A stretch of 31,878 bases of DNA from an uncultured bacterium (GCA_905216215.1 CAJMSZ010000022.1:1-31878); one strand, 5' to 3'. Positions 7,382 through 16,376 are shown, counted from the stretch's first letter. Made by a program: numbers and translations. Notes: generated from the sequence alone by a model not told the origin.

Positions 7382-8287
7382 TTATTTTTCCAGTTCTTCT
7401 ACTGCACACCATCTGTAGAAAGACTCATCATAGTTCTCTGAGTTTTCGAATCCACACATTTCCATTACAAGCTGCATATATGCAGAACGAATACCGCCTG
7501 TACAGTAAGTTACGATGTGGTCGTTCTTGGAAAGTCCTGCATCCTCAAACATCTTGGTCAAATCTTCTACGCTTCTTAAGGTACTGTCACCATTGAACAA
7601 ATCTGTGTAGCGGATATGAATAGCTCCCGGCAGATGTCCTCCATTTGCCTCTCCATATAAGGTTTTTCCGTTATATTCCTTATCGGTACGGACATCCACA
7701 ATCTTGCATTCATCATAGATAGACTTTAATTCCTCGGTATTGATATCATGTGTTTCATCAATGGAATCAATTTTTACCGTTGTCTTTTCCGGTGTTGCAA
7801 CTTCTTTCACAATTTCTACGTCTGCTGCCTTCAGTGCTTTGATACCGCCATTGACCATCTTCACGTTGTCATATCCTGCCGCAATCAGTTCCCAGGCAAT
7901 ACGTCCGTCTTCTCCCCATCCTTTTTCTGCATTGGAGAACAGAACGATTTCTTTATCCTTGGAAAGTCCCAGTTCTCCGAGACGTTCACTGAGTCTCTTG
8001 GTGTCCAGAATACATCCCCAGTTCTCGTCCCCGGCTTCTCCGTCCTCACAGGTTGCCAGATACTGCCAGGTAGTTGCGATGGCACCTTTGACCGTTCCTT
8101 TCTTTGCCTCATCTTCCCCTCTTGCATCCACAAGAGTAATGTCATCCAGATGTTCTTTCACATACTCTGCGTCCACAACGTACTTTCCTTCAAAAGGCTT
8201 TTCTGAATCTGCTGCCTTATTTCCGGATCCACATCCTGTCAAAGCCACTGTAAGTGTCATTGCAAGAATCAACGCCATTTTTTTCAT
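7382..8287 (-). CDS. Two-domain rhodanese lipoprotein (thiosulfate/mercaptopyruvate sulfurtransferase type)
   Basis: This is a 301-residue lipoprotein. The signal peptide ends in the lipobox LTGC (Cys19). Two rhodanese domains follow (about 36-160 and 180-300), as in SseA/TST-type sulfurtransferases. The C-terminal domain is catalytic: Cys262 in YCTGGIRSAY, after 'IVDVRTDKEY' and 'GHLPGAIHIRY'. The N-terminal domain lacks the cysteine (LFSNAEKGWGED), as is usual for the structural half in this family. The start is the ATG preceded by GGAGGAAAAG; the ORF opens 26 codons earlier without a ribosome site. It is a close paralogue of the next gene upstream and would work on the outer face of the membrane. 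The sulfur donor is unknown. Confidence 0.92.
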   Translation of the reverse strand: MKKMALILAMTLTVALTGCGSGNKAADSEKPFEGKYVVDAEYVKEHLDDITLVDARGEDEAKKGTVKGAIATTWQYLATCEDGEAGDENWGCILDTKRLSERLGELGLSKDKEIVLFSNAEKGWGEDGRIAWELIAAGYDNVKMVNGGIKALKAADVEIVKEVATPEKTTVKIDSIDETHDINTEELKSIYDECKIVDVRTDKEYNGKTLYGEANGGHLPGAIHIRYTDLFNGDSTLRSVEDLTKMFEDAGLSKNDHIVTYCTGGIRSAYMQLVMEMCGFENSENYDESFYRWCAVEELEK

Positions 8288-8363
8288 AACTTTTCCTCCA
8301 CTCACTGTCATTCTTTGTTTTATATGAATGTGTATATCAACCACAATCATATTCCTATATTTC

Positions 8364-8392
8364 ACTATAATATATCTCTGGCAGACCGTCTA
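8364..8392 (-). promoter_or_regulatory. Possible promoter of the 7382-8287 rhodanese lipoprotein gene
   Basis: In the 154-bp gap between the two lipoprotein genes, the minus strand shows TAGACG (8387-8392), a 17-bp spacer and TATAGT (8364-8369), about 77 bp before the ATG. An AGAC-G-GTCT palindrome (8383-8391) overlaps the -35. No terminator for the upstream gene is visible here, so read-through is also likely. Confidence 0.35.
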
Positions 8393-8441
8393 ATAGATAG
8401 TTCTTATATTTCAGCCTTTTCATAGGTTTTTTCGATAATTC

Positions 8442-9365
8442 TTACTCCACCTCTCCAACTACCGCCCAGCGCCAGAATGACTGGTCATAGTTATAGGATT
8501 TTTCAAATCCACACATTTCCAGAACCAGTTGTGTATAGGCAGAACGGATTCCCCCGGTACAGTAAGTCACAATCTCATCCGATTTAGAAAGTCCTGCCTC
8601 CTCAAACATCTTCGTTAATTCTTCATTTGTCTTCAGATATCCTTTTTCATCAAACAAATCGGTATATCGGATATGAATGGCTCCCGGTAAATGACCTCCC
8701 TTTGCTTCGTTATACAGGATAGCTCCATCGTACTCTTCATCCGTACGCACATCTACAATTTTATATTCATCATAGTTCTTCTGTAACTCTTCCGTAGTCA
8801 TAACATGGGTGTAATCGATTTTATCAATCTTGACTTCTGCCGCCTCCGGCTTTGATGCAAAGAACTGGGTTTCTGCGCCATAGGCTTTCATAGCGGAATA
8901 ACCGCCATCTACCATCTTCACATCCTGATAGCCTGCCGCCAGAAGCTCCCAGACCAGTCTGGCATCATCCCCCCAGCCATCTAAGGTTTCCCCAAGCACG
9001 ATGATTTCCTTATCTTTTGTAATTCCAAGATTTCCCAGTATCTGTGCCAAATCATCCGGTTCTGGAATGCATCCCCATTTTTCGTCTCCCTGCTGACCTT
9101 CGTTGATACACCAGTCATTCCAGGTGGTAGCAATGGCACCTTTAATGGTACCTAACATTGCCTGCTTTTCCCCTCGTCCATCTACAAACAGGGTATCTTT
9201 ACTGCCAATTTTGCTGATAGCATACTCCGGGTCTACTACCCACTCCCCCACAAAAGTATCACTGGACTCAGACTGTCTCTGGGTTACTGTTCCTTTCCCG
9301 CATCCTGAAAGTACAAGCGCTGCCAAAAGTACTACACTACACAGCCATTTTCCACGTTTTCTCAT
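8442..9365 (-). CDS. Two-domain rhodanese lipoprotein, paralogue of the 7382-8287 product
   Basis: This is a 307-residue lipoprotein with lipobox LSGC (Cys22) and two rhodanese domains (about 42-170 and 185-305). The catalytic Cys269 lies in YCTGGIRSAY. The N-terminal domain has no cysteine at the loop (VLGETLDGWGDD). It shares long identical stretches with the neighbouring lipoprotein, such as 'GGHLPGAIHIRYTDLF', so the pair arose by tandem duplication. The chosen ATG overlaps the stop of the upstream glycosyltransferase by one base (TAATG) and has GAGAGGAAAG upstream, so the two genes look translationally coupled. That puts an exported sulfurtransferase in the polysaccharide operon. Confidence 0.92.
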   Translation of the reverse strand: MRKRGKWLCSVVLLAALVLSGCGKGTVTQRQSESSDTFVGEWVVDPEYAISKIGSKDTLFVDGRGEKQAMLGTIKGAIATTWNDWCINEGQQGDEKWGCIPEPDDLAQILGNLGITKDKEIIVLGETLDGWGDDARLVWELLAAGYQDVKMVDGGYSAMKAYGAETQFFASKPEAAEVKIDKIDYTHVMTTEELQKNYDEYKIVDVRTDEEYDGAILYNEAKGGHLPGAIHIRYTDLFDEKGYLKTNEELTKMFEEAGLSKSDEIVTYCTGGIRSAYTQLVLEMCGFEKSYNYDQSFWRWAVVGEVE

Positions 9366-10303
9366 TACTCTTTCCTCTCTTTCCAATACGTTTCATTCAT
9401 AGTCAAACGCATCACCATGCGCCTTGGAAGCCATTTATAATGCTTTCCCAATTGATAGCCCACATATTTGCAACTGCTTTCTGTGATAAATTTCCACATC
9501 TGAAGAAACTCTTTTCCCCCTGCCAATTCATCCAGAATCTTTAAAACCATGCGAATTCCTTCTCTTTCTGACTTTACGCTTTGAAAGATTTCCGGATAGC
9601 AGGCCTGAGACACTCCCATATCAAAATTTCGTTTTACAAGCTGTTTGCATGTATAATCATGGGAGTGACGAACCACCGCCTCTGCATCATACGCGACATA
9701 ATACCCCTGCTGTATTGCCCGTGCTGCAAATACCATGTCTTCGTTAAAAATAATATGTTTCTCAAAGCCCCCAAGCTTCTGATATATCTTCCTTCGATAA
9801 GCAGCACATACATTAGAACAGAAATACGTCTTAATCCCCAGCTTTGGCAAATCTGCTTTTGATTTGACAACACTTACGGCGGGGTAATTAAATGTCCGTG
9901 TATATCGCTCCGGCACATTGCTTTTCCGGTCTGGTATCTGTCTTCCATAGGCCACCGCTATATGCTCATCCTGCTCTAAGGTCTTTACCAGACTTTCCAA
10001 TAAATTTCCATGAAGCGGTACTGCATCCTGCGTCATAAGAAGTATCACATCTGCGTCAGACAATTGGATTCCCATATCTCTGGTTCCACCATGGTCAAAT
10101 GTGGACTTTTCAATCCGTATCACCTTTGCCTGCTTCTGAAGTGACTCTGGAATTGCCCAGTCCAAATTCGTGCTCGCCCCTTTGGCTACTGTGTGGAGAA
10201 GAAAGAGATGTTCCGGCTGGCAAGTCTGCCGCTCGATTCCATGCAGTAATCTATGCAATTTTTCATCCGGGTGATAAACCGGTATTATCACATCTAATTT
10301 CAT
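9365..10303 (-). CDS. Family 2 glycosyltransferase, rhamnosyltransferase-like
   Basis: A 312-residue GT-A fold enzyme starting with 'MKLDVIIPVYHPDEKL'. The 'STFDHGGTRDMG' segment near residue 90 resembles RfbF/RgpB-type rhamnosyltransferases; the region after it ('DADVILLMTQDAVPL') takes the place of the usual DXD. 'FNEDMVFAARAIQQGY' near residue 195 supplies the ED acceptor-site motif. It has no membrane segments, so it is cytoplasmic or peripheral. Its stop overlaps the ATG of the rhodanese lipoprotein. With dTDP-rhamnose made by the rfb operon, a rhamnose-containing polymer is a reasonable guess. Sugar specificity is inferred. Confidence 0.85.
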   Translation of the reverse strand: MKLDVIIPVYHPDEKLHRLLHGIERQTCQPEHLFLLHTVAKGASTNLDWAIPESLQKQAKVIRIEKSTFDHGGTRDMGIQLSDADVILLMTQDAVPLHGNLLESLVKTLEQDEHIAVAYGRQIPDRKSNVPERYTRTFNYPAVSVVKSKADLPKLGIKTYFCSNVCAAYRRKIYQKLGGFEKHIIFNEDMVFAARAIQQGYYVAYDAEAVVRHSHDYTCKQLVKRNFDMGVSQACYPEIFQSVKSEREGIRMVLKILDELAGGKEFLQMWKFITESSCKYVGYQLGKHYKWLPRRMVMRLTMNETYWKERKE

Positions 10304-10374
10304 ATCACAAATCCTTCATATCGTAACCGCATCACTCTAACTCTTATACGGTAACCTTTCTAATCATACAGCGA

Positions 10375-11718
10375 TTAATGCTCCATTCCCTTGAACAATG
10401 TCAGACACAGAATTTTGAAATCCAGCCCCAGGCTCCAGTTTTCAATGTAATATAAATCATATTCAATCCGTTTTTCTATGGAAGTATCTCCTCGATATCC
10501 ATGAATCTGAGCCCATCCCGTCATTCCGGGGCGTACCTGATGCTTCACCATATACCTTGGAATTTCATTTTTGAACTTCTCTACAAACTGTGGACGCTCC
10601 GGTCTTGGCCCAACCAGACTCATTTCGCCTTTCAATACATTGAAGAGCTGGGGAAGTTCATCAATGCTCATTTTTCTTATGAACCTTCCAATAGGGGTAA
10701 CCCGTGGATCGTCCTTCACTGTCCATTCAGACTTCTCGCGCATCTCATCCTGCTCAATCATAGAACGGAACTTATACATCCGGAACTTCTTATTGTGCAT
10801 GCCGATCCGCTCCTGCTTATAAATCACAGAACCATTTCCCGCCGCCTTAAGAGAAATAGCTGTTATCAGCATAACCGGAGAAAACACTACAATCGCAAGC
10901 AATGCCCCTGCAATATCCACCCCCCGTTTCATGAACTGGTTCCACACCAGATTTAAGGGAACTCTTCGAATATTGATAACCGGAATTCCCTGAACATCTT
11001 CAATATAAGGTCTTGTAGGAATCAAATTTCCATAATCCGGGATAAATTTGGTATGAACACCTGATTTCTCACAGATATCCACCACTTTTTCCAACTTTTC
11101 ATATTCGCTCATTCTAAGGGTAATCACAATCTCATCGAGCTCATGCTCTCGGATGGTTTCTTCCAGTTTTCCAATATCCTCAAGAACTCCCAGCACGTGA
11201 TAACCCCATCTTGGATTCTGTCTGATTTTTTCCTGATATTGCTTGGCCGCCCTGCTGTTTCCCACAAGCAAAATATGCTTCTGATTGAACCCCTGACTCC
11301 GTATTTTCCAAAGCACATAACGGATTAGATTTCTGGAAAGCCATTCCAGCGTAACATTAACGATCAGAAACAATGCCAACATCTGTCTGGAAAAATGTTC
11401 CTGCTTGGTAAAATAAAGCACCAGAATAAATCCCATGAATCCGATTACATTTGCCCGGACAATATTTAAAAGCTCCCGTCTGCGGCTTTGCATCCGCCTC
11501 GGCATATAAAGCTGGAAAAGGCTGTACAATATCAGATATACCGGGACGACAAAAATCAGCGCCGACATATAGACATCTGCCGGAAGTCCCCCCGGTGATG
11601 GTGGGAAGACAGAACTATGGAATCTCAGATACCAGGACAACACATAGGACACAGCTATGATTCCTGCATCTGCAAGCACTTGTATTTTATTGAAAATATG
11701 TTGATTGTTCTTAATCAA
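10375..11718 (-). CDS. Polyprenyl-phosphate sugar-1-phosphate transferase (WcaJ/WbaP type)
   Basis: This 447-residue membrane enzyme would start polysaccharide synthesis by moving a hexose-1-phosphate to undecaprenyl phosphate. It has four to five N-terminal membrane segments (about 10-120), a Rossmann-like CoA_binding_3 region (about 140-240, 'ILLVGNSRAAKQY'), a further hydrophobic segment (about 268-290), and the catalytic Bac_transf domain with 'KFRSM', 'DELPQLFNVL', 'GPRPERPQF' and 'RPGMTGWAQ'. The start is a TTG with GGTGG four bases upstream; no ATG gives a family-like N-terminus. It lies between two glycosyltransferases of the locus. The sugar is probably glucose or galactose, not decided. 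Confidence 0.9.
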   Translation of the reverse strand: MIKNNQHIFNKIQVLADAGIIAVSYVLSWYLRFHSSVFPPSPGGLPADVYMSALIFVVPVYLILYSLFQLYMPRRMQSRRRELLNIVRANVIGFMGFILVLYFTKQEHFSRQMLALFLIVNVTLEWLSRNLIRYVLWKIRSQGFNQKHILLVGNSRAAKQYQEKIRQNPRWGYHVLGVLEDIGKLEETIREHELDEIVITLRMSEYEKLEKVVDICEKSGVHTKFIPDYGNLIPTRPYIEDVQGIPVINIRRVPLNLVWNQFMKRGVDIAGALLAIVVFSPVMLITAISLKAAGNGSVIYKQERIGMHNKKFRMYKFRSMIEQDEMREKSEWTVKDDPRVTPIGRFIRKMSIDELPQLFNVLKGEMSLVGPRPERPQFVEKFKNEIPRYMVKHQVRPGMTGWAQIHGYRGDTSIEKRIEYDLYYIENWSLGLDFKILCLTLFKGMEH

Positions 11719-11760
11719 GTTTCCACCATCTTTTCTGCTGTGTTTTTATCTTTTCGTTTT

Positions 11761-14232
11761 TCAAAACTGTTTCTGCCTCGTTGACAGATTTACACTGAAG
11801 TCATTTCTGTCCAGGGTAAGATTCGGATTGTAATAAGGGTCTCCCTGTTTCAGAAAGTCCTTCCATCTGCTTTGGAATAGCTGAATCTCACTTTGGAAAC
11901 GGCCAATCTTCTCTGCAGTATCATCATACCCTCTGGACTTTGATTCATAATGGTACAATTCCGCATATGGATTATATACCACCAGGTAACCGGCCTGACG
12001 TACCTTCAGACAGAAATCCACGTCATTAAAAGCCACCGCAAATGCCGGGTCAAAGCCGCCCACTTCTTTATAAACACTTTTCTTCACCATCATGCATGCC
12101 GCTGTCACGGCACTCATGTCCTGGGCAAGCAGTGCCCGTGCAAAATAACCCGGCTCTCCTGAAGGAAGTCCCAGAAAAGCATGTCCTGCCACACCGCCAA
12201 GTCCAACAATCACACCGCCATGCTGAAGGGTTCCATCATCGTAAAACAACCTTGCTCCGACAACACCTACCTCTTCCCGCATACAATAGCCTAACAATTC
12301 CTCAATACAGTCTTCTCTGATAATCTCCGTATCGTTATTCAACAGCAGCAGATATTCGCCGGTTGCGCACTGTACACCATAGTTATTAATATCCGGATAA
12401 TTGAATCCTTCCCCTTGCCAGTGCAGAACCCTTGCCTTTGGACATGCCTTCTCTAACTTTTCATAGTATGCAAAGGTTTCTTCCTTTTCACTGTTATTTT
12501 CCACGATTAGATATTCCATATTGTCATAGGAATTTCGTTTTTCCAGAGAATCCATGCATTTTTGCAAATCCTCTACATGGTCTTTGTTCGGAATAATAAC
12601 GGATACCTTAGGATGAGTGTGTAAATGATATTTACTGCGATACATTCCTCCATACGCAAGAGGGCATACCTCTGCATCTATTTTCATACGCGCATAATGT
12701 GCCTGAACAGCCCTGGCACCTGCTTCAATAATATACGCTTTATTTCCTGCTGCCTCAGAGGTAGAACCTTCACATGCCCTCCAGTGATACAGTACTTTCG
12801 GAATATGATAAATCTTATCTGCCGTTGTTTTTTCCACACACCGGAGTACAAAATCATAGTCCTGGGCTCCGTTAAAATCTGGATTCAGATTCCCCGTCCG
12901 TTCATACAGACCTCTCTTTACCATGACCAAATGGCAGAAATAATTCGTACTCCGAAGTAAATCCATATTAAAATCCGGTTTAAAATGGGGAAGGTAATAC
13001 TCCTTGCCATCCTCCGTAACCTTGTCCTCATCCGAATAAATGAGTTCGATATCCGGATGTTCATTCAGGGTCTTCACACACTCATAAAGCGCATCTGCCG
13101 AAAGCAAGTCATCATGATCCAGAAAAGTCAGATAATCACCTGTTGACATAGCAAATGCCTCATTGGTGTTTTCGGCAATCTGCAGAGCCTGTCCCCTGTA
13201 TGCAAAGCGGATACGTTTATCTTCTTTCAGATATTTTTTGATTGATTCCCTGATACAAGAGTCTGCACCGCTTCCATCAGATAAACACAGCTCCCAGTTC
13301 TCATAAGACTGATTCCGTACGGAATCAATCATTTTCTTCAAATAGTCTTCCGGGGTTTTATACAAAGGAACCAAAATAGAAATCTTCGGCATAAAGACAA
13401 ATTCTTCTTTTCGTTGTCTGCGAAGTACCGCTTTCGACGGACGATTCCTGCGCAGCCATTCACTGTACCCCGAATACTCTCTTCCCATCAGCTTATCTGC
13501 TGCACGGATACAGGTCGCCTCAAATCCAAACTGCTTATAATACTCCCTCAGCTTATGCTCCATGACTCTGGCATCACGGATTCTTTGTTTGAAAAGCTTT
13601 CTCTTAAGTCCAACCTTTATCTGATTTTCTCTGTTCCCATCCTTCACACACACCGTTACCATCTGAGGAACTGTGCCGCGACAGGTAATAGAAAAACCAG
13701 CTATTTCCTCTTTCACATTCTCGGGATACTCCCTGAGCACATCCAGCCGCCTCGTCTCTGAGACTTCCATAGCAAGTACATTCTCTTTGCCATCTTTCAC
13801 ACAAAGGCTGGCATTTTCACAGTTCATATACCATCCTTCTATGTGAAAACTTTCTCTTCCTGTACGGACAATATCCACACTGGCAGCCAGATATCTTTCC
13901 AGCTTTCCAAGCTTTCTTCCCGACAGTTTTTTTCGACACACTTTTCTTCCGTCTTTTATCTGGAAAACCCTAAGACATCCCGCCCTTCTCCAATCATCCG
14001 GAAGCGTAATCCAATATAGCATCTGCCTGGTAATTAATTGTCCGTCTACCTTACGGAACTGCACCGGATGAAGCCGCACTTCCTGCTCTTTACAGGGTAA
14101 CTCTAACCCTCTCATTTGAAAAGAAAGCTGTTCATTTTCCCAATGATTTTCACGGAAATATCCGGTAAGTGCCAGTATATTCTTTTCTTTGGTGTGAAAC
14201 CTGCACGCTGTCACATCAAACCCATTGGTCAT
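11761..14232 (-). CDS. Two-domain family 2 glycosyltransferase with a long N-terminal region
   Basis: An 823-residue protein with two GT-A glycosyltransferase domains. The first begins near residue 281 ('PKISILVPLYKTPEDY', metal-binding 'FLDHDD' near 371, 'GAQDYDFVLRC'). The second begins near residue 539 ('PKVSVIIPNKDHVEDL', 'LLLLNNDTEI' near 632, 'GFDPAFAVAFNDVDFC'). This layout matches rhamnan- and O-antigen-type enzymes that add two different linkages. The first 280 residues are beta-rich and Lys/Arg-rich with no family I recognise; similar segments in such enzymes are thought to bind glycan or partners. GGGGAG precedes the ATG. It lies downstream of the ABC exporter genes in the same orientation. 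Confidence 0.88.
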   Translation of the reverse strand: MTNGFDVTACRFHTKEKNILALTGYFRENHWENEQLSFQMRGLELPCKEQEVRLHPVQFRKVDGQLITRQMLYWITLPDDWRRAGCLRVFQIKDGRKVCRKKLSGRKLGKLERYLAASVDIVRTGRESFHIEGWYMNCENASLCVKDGKENVLAMEVSETRRLDVLREYPENVKEEIAGFSITCRGTVPQMVTVCVKDGNRENQIKVGLKRKLFKQRIRDARVMEHKLREYYKQFGFEATCIRAADKLMGREYSGYSEWLRRNRPSKAVLRRQRKEEFVFMPKISILVPLYKTPEDYLKKMIDSVRNQSYENWELCLSDGSGADSCIRESIKKYLKEDKRIRFAYRGQALQIAENTNEAFAMSTGDYLTFLDHDDLLSADALYECVKTLNEHPDIELIYSDEDKVTEDGKEYYLPHFKPDFNMDLLRSTNYFCHLVMVKRGLYERTGNLNPDFNGAQDYDFVLRCVEKTTADKIYHIPKVLYHWRACEGSTSEAAGNKAYIIEAGARAVQAHYARMKIDAEVCPLAYGGMYRSKYHLHTHPKVSVIIPNKDHVEDLQKCMDSLEKRNSYDNMEYLIVENNSEKEETFAYYEKLEKACPKARVLHWQGEGFNYPDINNYGVQCATGEYLLLLNNDTEIIREDCIEELLGYCMREEVGVVGARLFYDDGTLQHGGVIVGLGGVAGHAFLGLPSGEPGYFARALLAQDMSAVTAACMMVKKSVYKEVGGFDPAFAVAFNDVDFCLKVRQAGYLVVYNPYAELYHYESKSRGYDDTAEKIGRFQSEIQLFQSRWKDFLKQGDPYYNPNLTLDRNDFSVNLSTRQKQF

Positions 14233-14267
14233 GCTTTTTCTCTCCCCTACACTTTTTAGTCAATCTC

Positions 14268-14846
14268 TTATCTGGAAAACAACCGATTCAAAAATCGAAA
14301 AAACAAATACACATACAAAACCAATATCAGAAAGACACCAAAGGTTTCTACATCAAACCGATTGCTCACAGTCTTCACCAGCAAAGTGCCATCCTGCTCT
14401 GAGCCATTTATGTATAAATCGGTTTTCGGCTGTGCGCCCCGACATGCAAACCAGGTCACATCCTCCCCTTCTAATTCCAAGCGATATGTCTTTCCCTTGC
14501 AATTTTCCACCGTTTCAAAAGAAAAGGTATTCCATTTTCCACTTTTTATCTCTGACAATTCTTTCCTGCAGACTGCAACCGTATCCCCTGACGCAACATC
14601 TGTCAAAGTCAGGCCTACACTGGTGTTTCCAGTCTGCTGAACCTGACATTTTATCTGAATGCCATCAAGCCTTGCTTCCTGACATATAAATTCCTGTTCT
14701 ACAGTCAACTGTGAATTTTCTGTAATTTCAAAGGTGTTACTGTCATTTTGACCATCATAAACTGCATTCGTCTTCGCAATATGTGCGTAGAAAAATGCTG
14801 CTAAAATGACAATGGCACATACACCAATTCGTTTTATCTGCTTCAT
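14268..14846 (-). CDS. Unknown membrane protein with an extracytoplasmic beta-rich domain
   Basis: I do not recognise this 192-residue protein. It has an N-terminal membrane segment (about 8-24), a predicted extracytoplasmic domain rich in Thr, Val and Glu (about 28-165, with a few cysteines), and a C-terminal membrane segment (about 168-186) ending in a basic FRFLNRLFSR tail. The start chosen is the ATG 10 bases after the ABC ATPase stop; AGGGAGA lies upstream at a rather long spacing. A longer frame to 14918 overlaps the ATPase and has no ribosome site. Its place between the exporter and the glycosyltransferase suggests a role in export or modification of the polymer, by context only. Confidence 0.65.
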   Translation of the reverse strand: MKQIKRIGVCAIVILAAFFYAHIAKTNAVYDGQNDSNTFEITENSQLTVEQEFICQEARLDGIQIKCQVQQTGNTSVGLTLTDVASGDTVAVCRKELSEIKSGKWNTFSFETVENCKGKTYRLELEGEDVTWFACRGAQPKTDLYINGSEQDGTLLVKTVSNRFDVETFGVFLILVLYVYLFFRFLNRLFSR

Positions 14847-14856
14847 GTTTTCTCTG

Positions 14857-15591
14857 CTATTCTCCCTGATATTCCAGACAGACTTCTTCTGCCGTTCCCG
14901 TTCTCCGGATGCTTCCATGTTCTAACCATATGACCCGGTTACACAAGGCTTTAATCTGTTCCGTATTGTGAGAGACAAACAAAATTGTGGTTCCCTGCTC
15001 CTTCATATGATTGATTCTTGCCTCACATTTCTGCTGGAAATGATAATCCCCTACAGATAGTACCTCATCTACAATCAGGATATCCGGTGTTCCAATGGTA
15101 GCAATAGCGAAGGCCAGCCGGGATACCATACCGGATGAAAAATTCTTTACAGGAACATCCATGAACGTTCCCAGTTCCGAGAATTCTACAATATCCTCAT
15201 AATGCTGCTTCATATATTCTCTGGTATAACCCAGTATCGTTCCATTTAGAAATACATTTTCCTTGGCAGTCAGTTCGAAATCAAATCCTGCCCCAAGTTC
15301 AATCAAAGGAGCCACCGAACCAGAAACTTTTACACTTCCCTTTGTCGGCTTCATAACTCCTGCGATTATTTTCAACATGGTACTTTTCCCACTTCCATTT
15401 ACACCAATCAGACCAAGTGTTTCCCCACGTTCTACCTCAAAAGACACATCCGAAAGTGCCCAGAATTCCTGATAGGTTATCTTTTTTCTCATCCGTTGTA
15501 TCAAATATTCTTTAAAACCGTCAAACCGCTCCGATGCCAAATGGAAGCACATGGATACATGGCTGACCCGAATCAATATATTCTTCTCCAT
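14857..15591 (-). CDS. ABC transporter ATPase for polysaccharide export (Wzt/TagH type)
   Basis: A 244-residue ATPase that would power export of a lipid-linked glycan with the adjacent permease. Motifs: Walker A 'GVNGSGKST' near residue 63, signature 'NFSSGMVSRLAFAIA', Walker B 'ILIVDEVLSVGD', and switch 'FVSHN'. The N-terminal 'FDGFKEYLIQRMRKKI' segment and 'FWALSDVSFEV' are typical of the TagH/Wzt/RfbE group. It lacks a long C-terminal carbohydrate-binding domain, unlike classical Wzt of O9a type, so it may act on polymers without a special terminal cap. The start follows the permease stop by eight bases, with GGAGCAG between them. Confidence 0.93.
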   Translation of the reverse strand: MEKNILIRVSHVSMCFHLASERFDGFKEYLIQRMRKKITYQEFWALSDVSFEVERGETLGLIGVNGSGKSTMLKIIAGVMKPTKGSVKVSGSVAPLIELGAGFDFELTAKENVFLNGTILGYTREYMKQHYEDIVEFSELGTFMDVPVKNFSSGMVSRLAFAIATIGTPDILIVDEVLSVGDYHFQQKCEARINHMKEQGTTILFVSHNTEQIKALCNRVIWLEHGSIRRTGTAEEVCLEYQGE

Positions 15592-15599
15592 TTCTGCTC

Positions 15600-16376
15600 C
15601 TACAAATCCAAAATAAAACTGTCCTGCCTTTTACAGAAGATATAAAATCCAAGTGCCAGACAAAGCACCGCCTCTATGCCAGTCACTGCAAAAGTCGACA
15701 CCGAAAATATCCGGTCATATAGCACCACATCCCGGAACATGTTCAGCACATTCGTAATCGGGTTCAACATTACCAGCCGACGCAGCCATTCCGGTAAAAT
15801 CGAAAGTGGATAAATTACAGGTGTCAAATATAAAAATACTGCCATCAACACGGAATATAAATGAATCACATCACGAAACTTCACGGTAATTGCCGCAAGA
15901 ATGAGCCCCACCCCAAGTGCAAACAGTACCAGATAGAAAATCGGAATAACCGCCAGTATCATAGTCCAGTGAAGCTCTGCCCGCATTCCTATCATAAGAA
16001 TAAAAAGTGCCGCACAAGATGCCATAAGATTAATCAGGCTGGAACAGATTCTGGAAAACACAAAAATATATTTCGGAACATATACTTTCTTAATCAATGA
16101 TGCATTTCCCAGAATAGAGGACATGGCATTGGTGGTAGCATCATTGAAAAAGTTAAAAATCACCTGCCCGCTTAATAAGTAAAGAGGAAAGTTTTCAATG
16201 TCAAACCGGAATAAATTTGAAAATACTACTGATAACACAATCATCATCAGTAATGGATTCAGAAGTGTCCACAGAACCCCTAATACGGAACGGCGGTATT
16301 TAATTTTCACATCTCTGGAAACCAGTTCTTCCAAAAGTGGTTTGAACTTCCAAAAGTTCTGTATACAGGCAGTCAT
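15600..16376 (-). CDS. ABC-2 type permease for polysaccharide export (Wzm/TagG type)
   Basis: A 258-residue membrane protein with about six transmembrane helices. The N-terminal 'LLEELVSRDVKIKYRRSVLG' followed by 'LWTLLNPLLMM' is the standard amphipathic lead-in of Wzm/TagG/RfbD permeases. It would carry an undecaprenyl-linked polysaccharide outward with the ATPase encoded next. The start is the ATG for MTACIQNF with AAAGGAG upstream; the open frame extends 30 codons further but overlaps the TIGR04283-type gene and lacks a ribosome site. A 37-bp gap separates it from that upstream gene. Confidence 0.92.
   Translation of the reverse strand: MTACIQNFWKFKPLLEELVSRDVKIKYRRSVLGVLWTLLNPLLMMIVLSVVFSNLFRFDIENFPLYLLSGQVIFNFFNDATTNAMSSILGNASLIKKVYVPKYIFVFSRICSSLINLMASCAALFILMIGMRAELHWTMILAVIPIFYLVLFALGVGLILAAITVKFRDVIHLYSVLMAVFLYLTPVIYPLSILPEWLRRLVMLNPITNVLNMFRDVVLYDRIFSVSTFAVTGIEAVLCLALGFYIFCKRQDSFILDL

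Noticed and set aside
7740..8327. Plus-strand open frame of 195 codons opposite the rhodanese lipoprotein gene
   Set aside because: It is a shadow of the lipoprotein gene: no ribosome site, Ser/Pro-rich composition expected from antisense reading, no family features.
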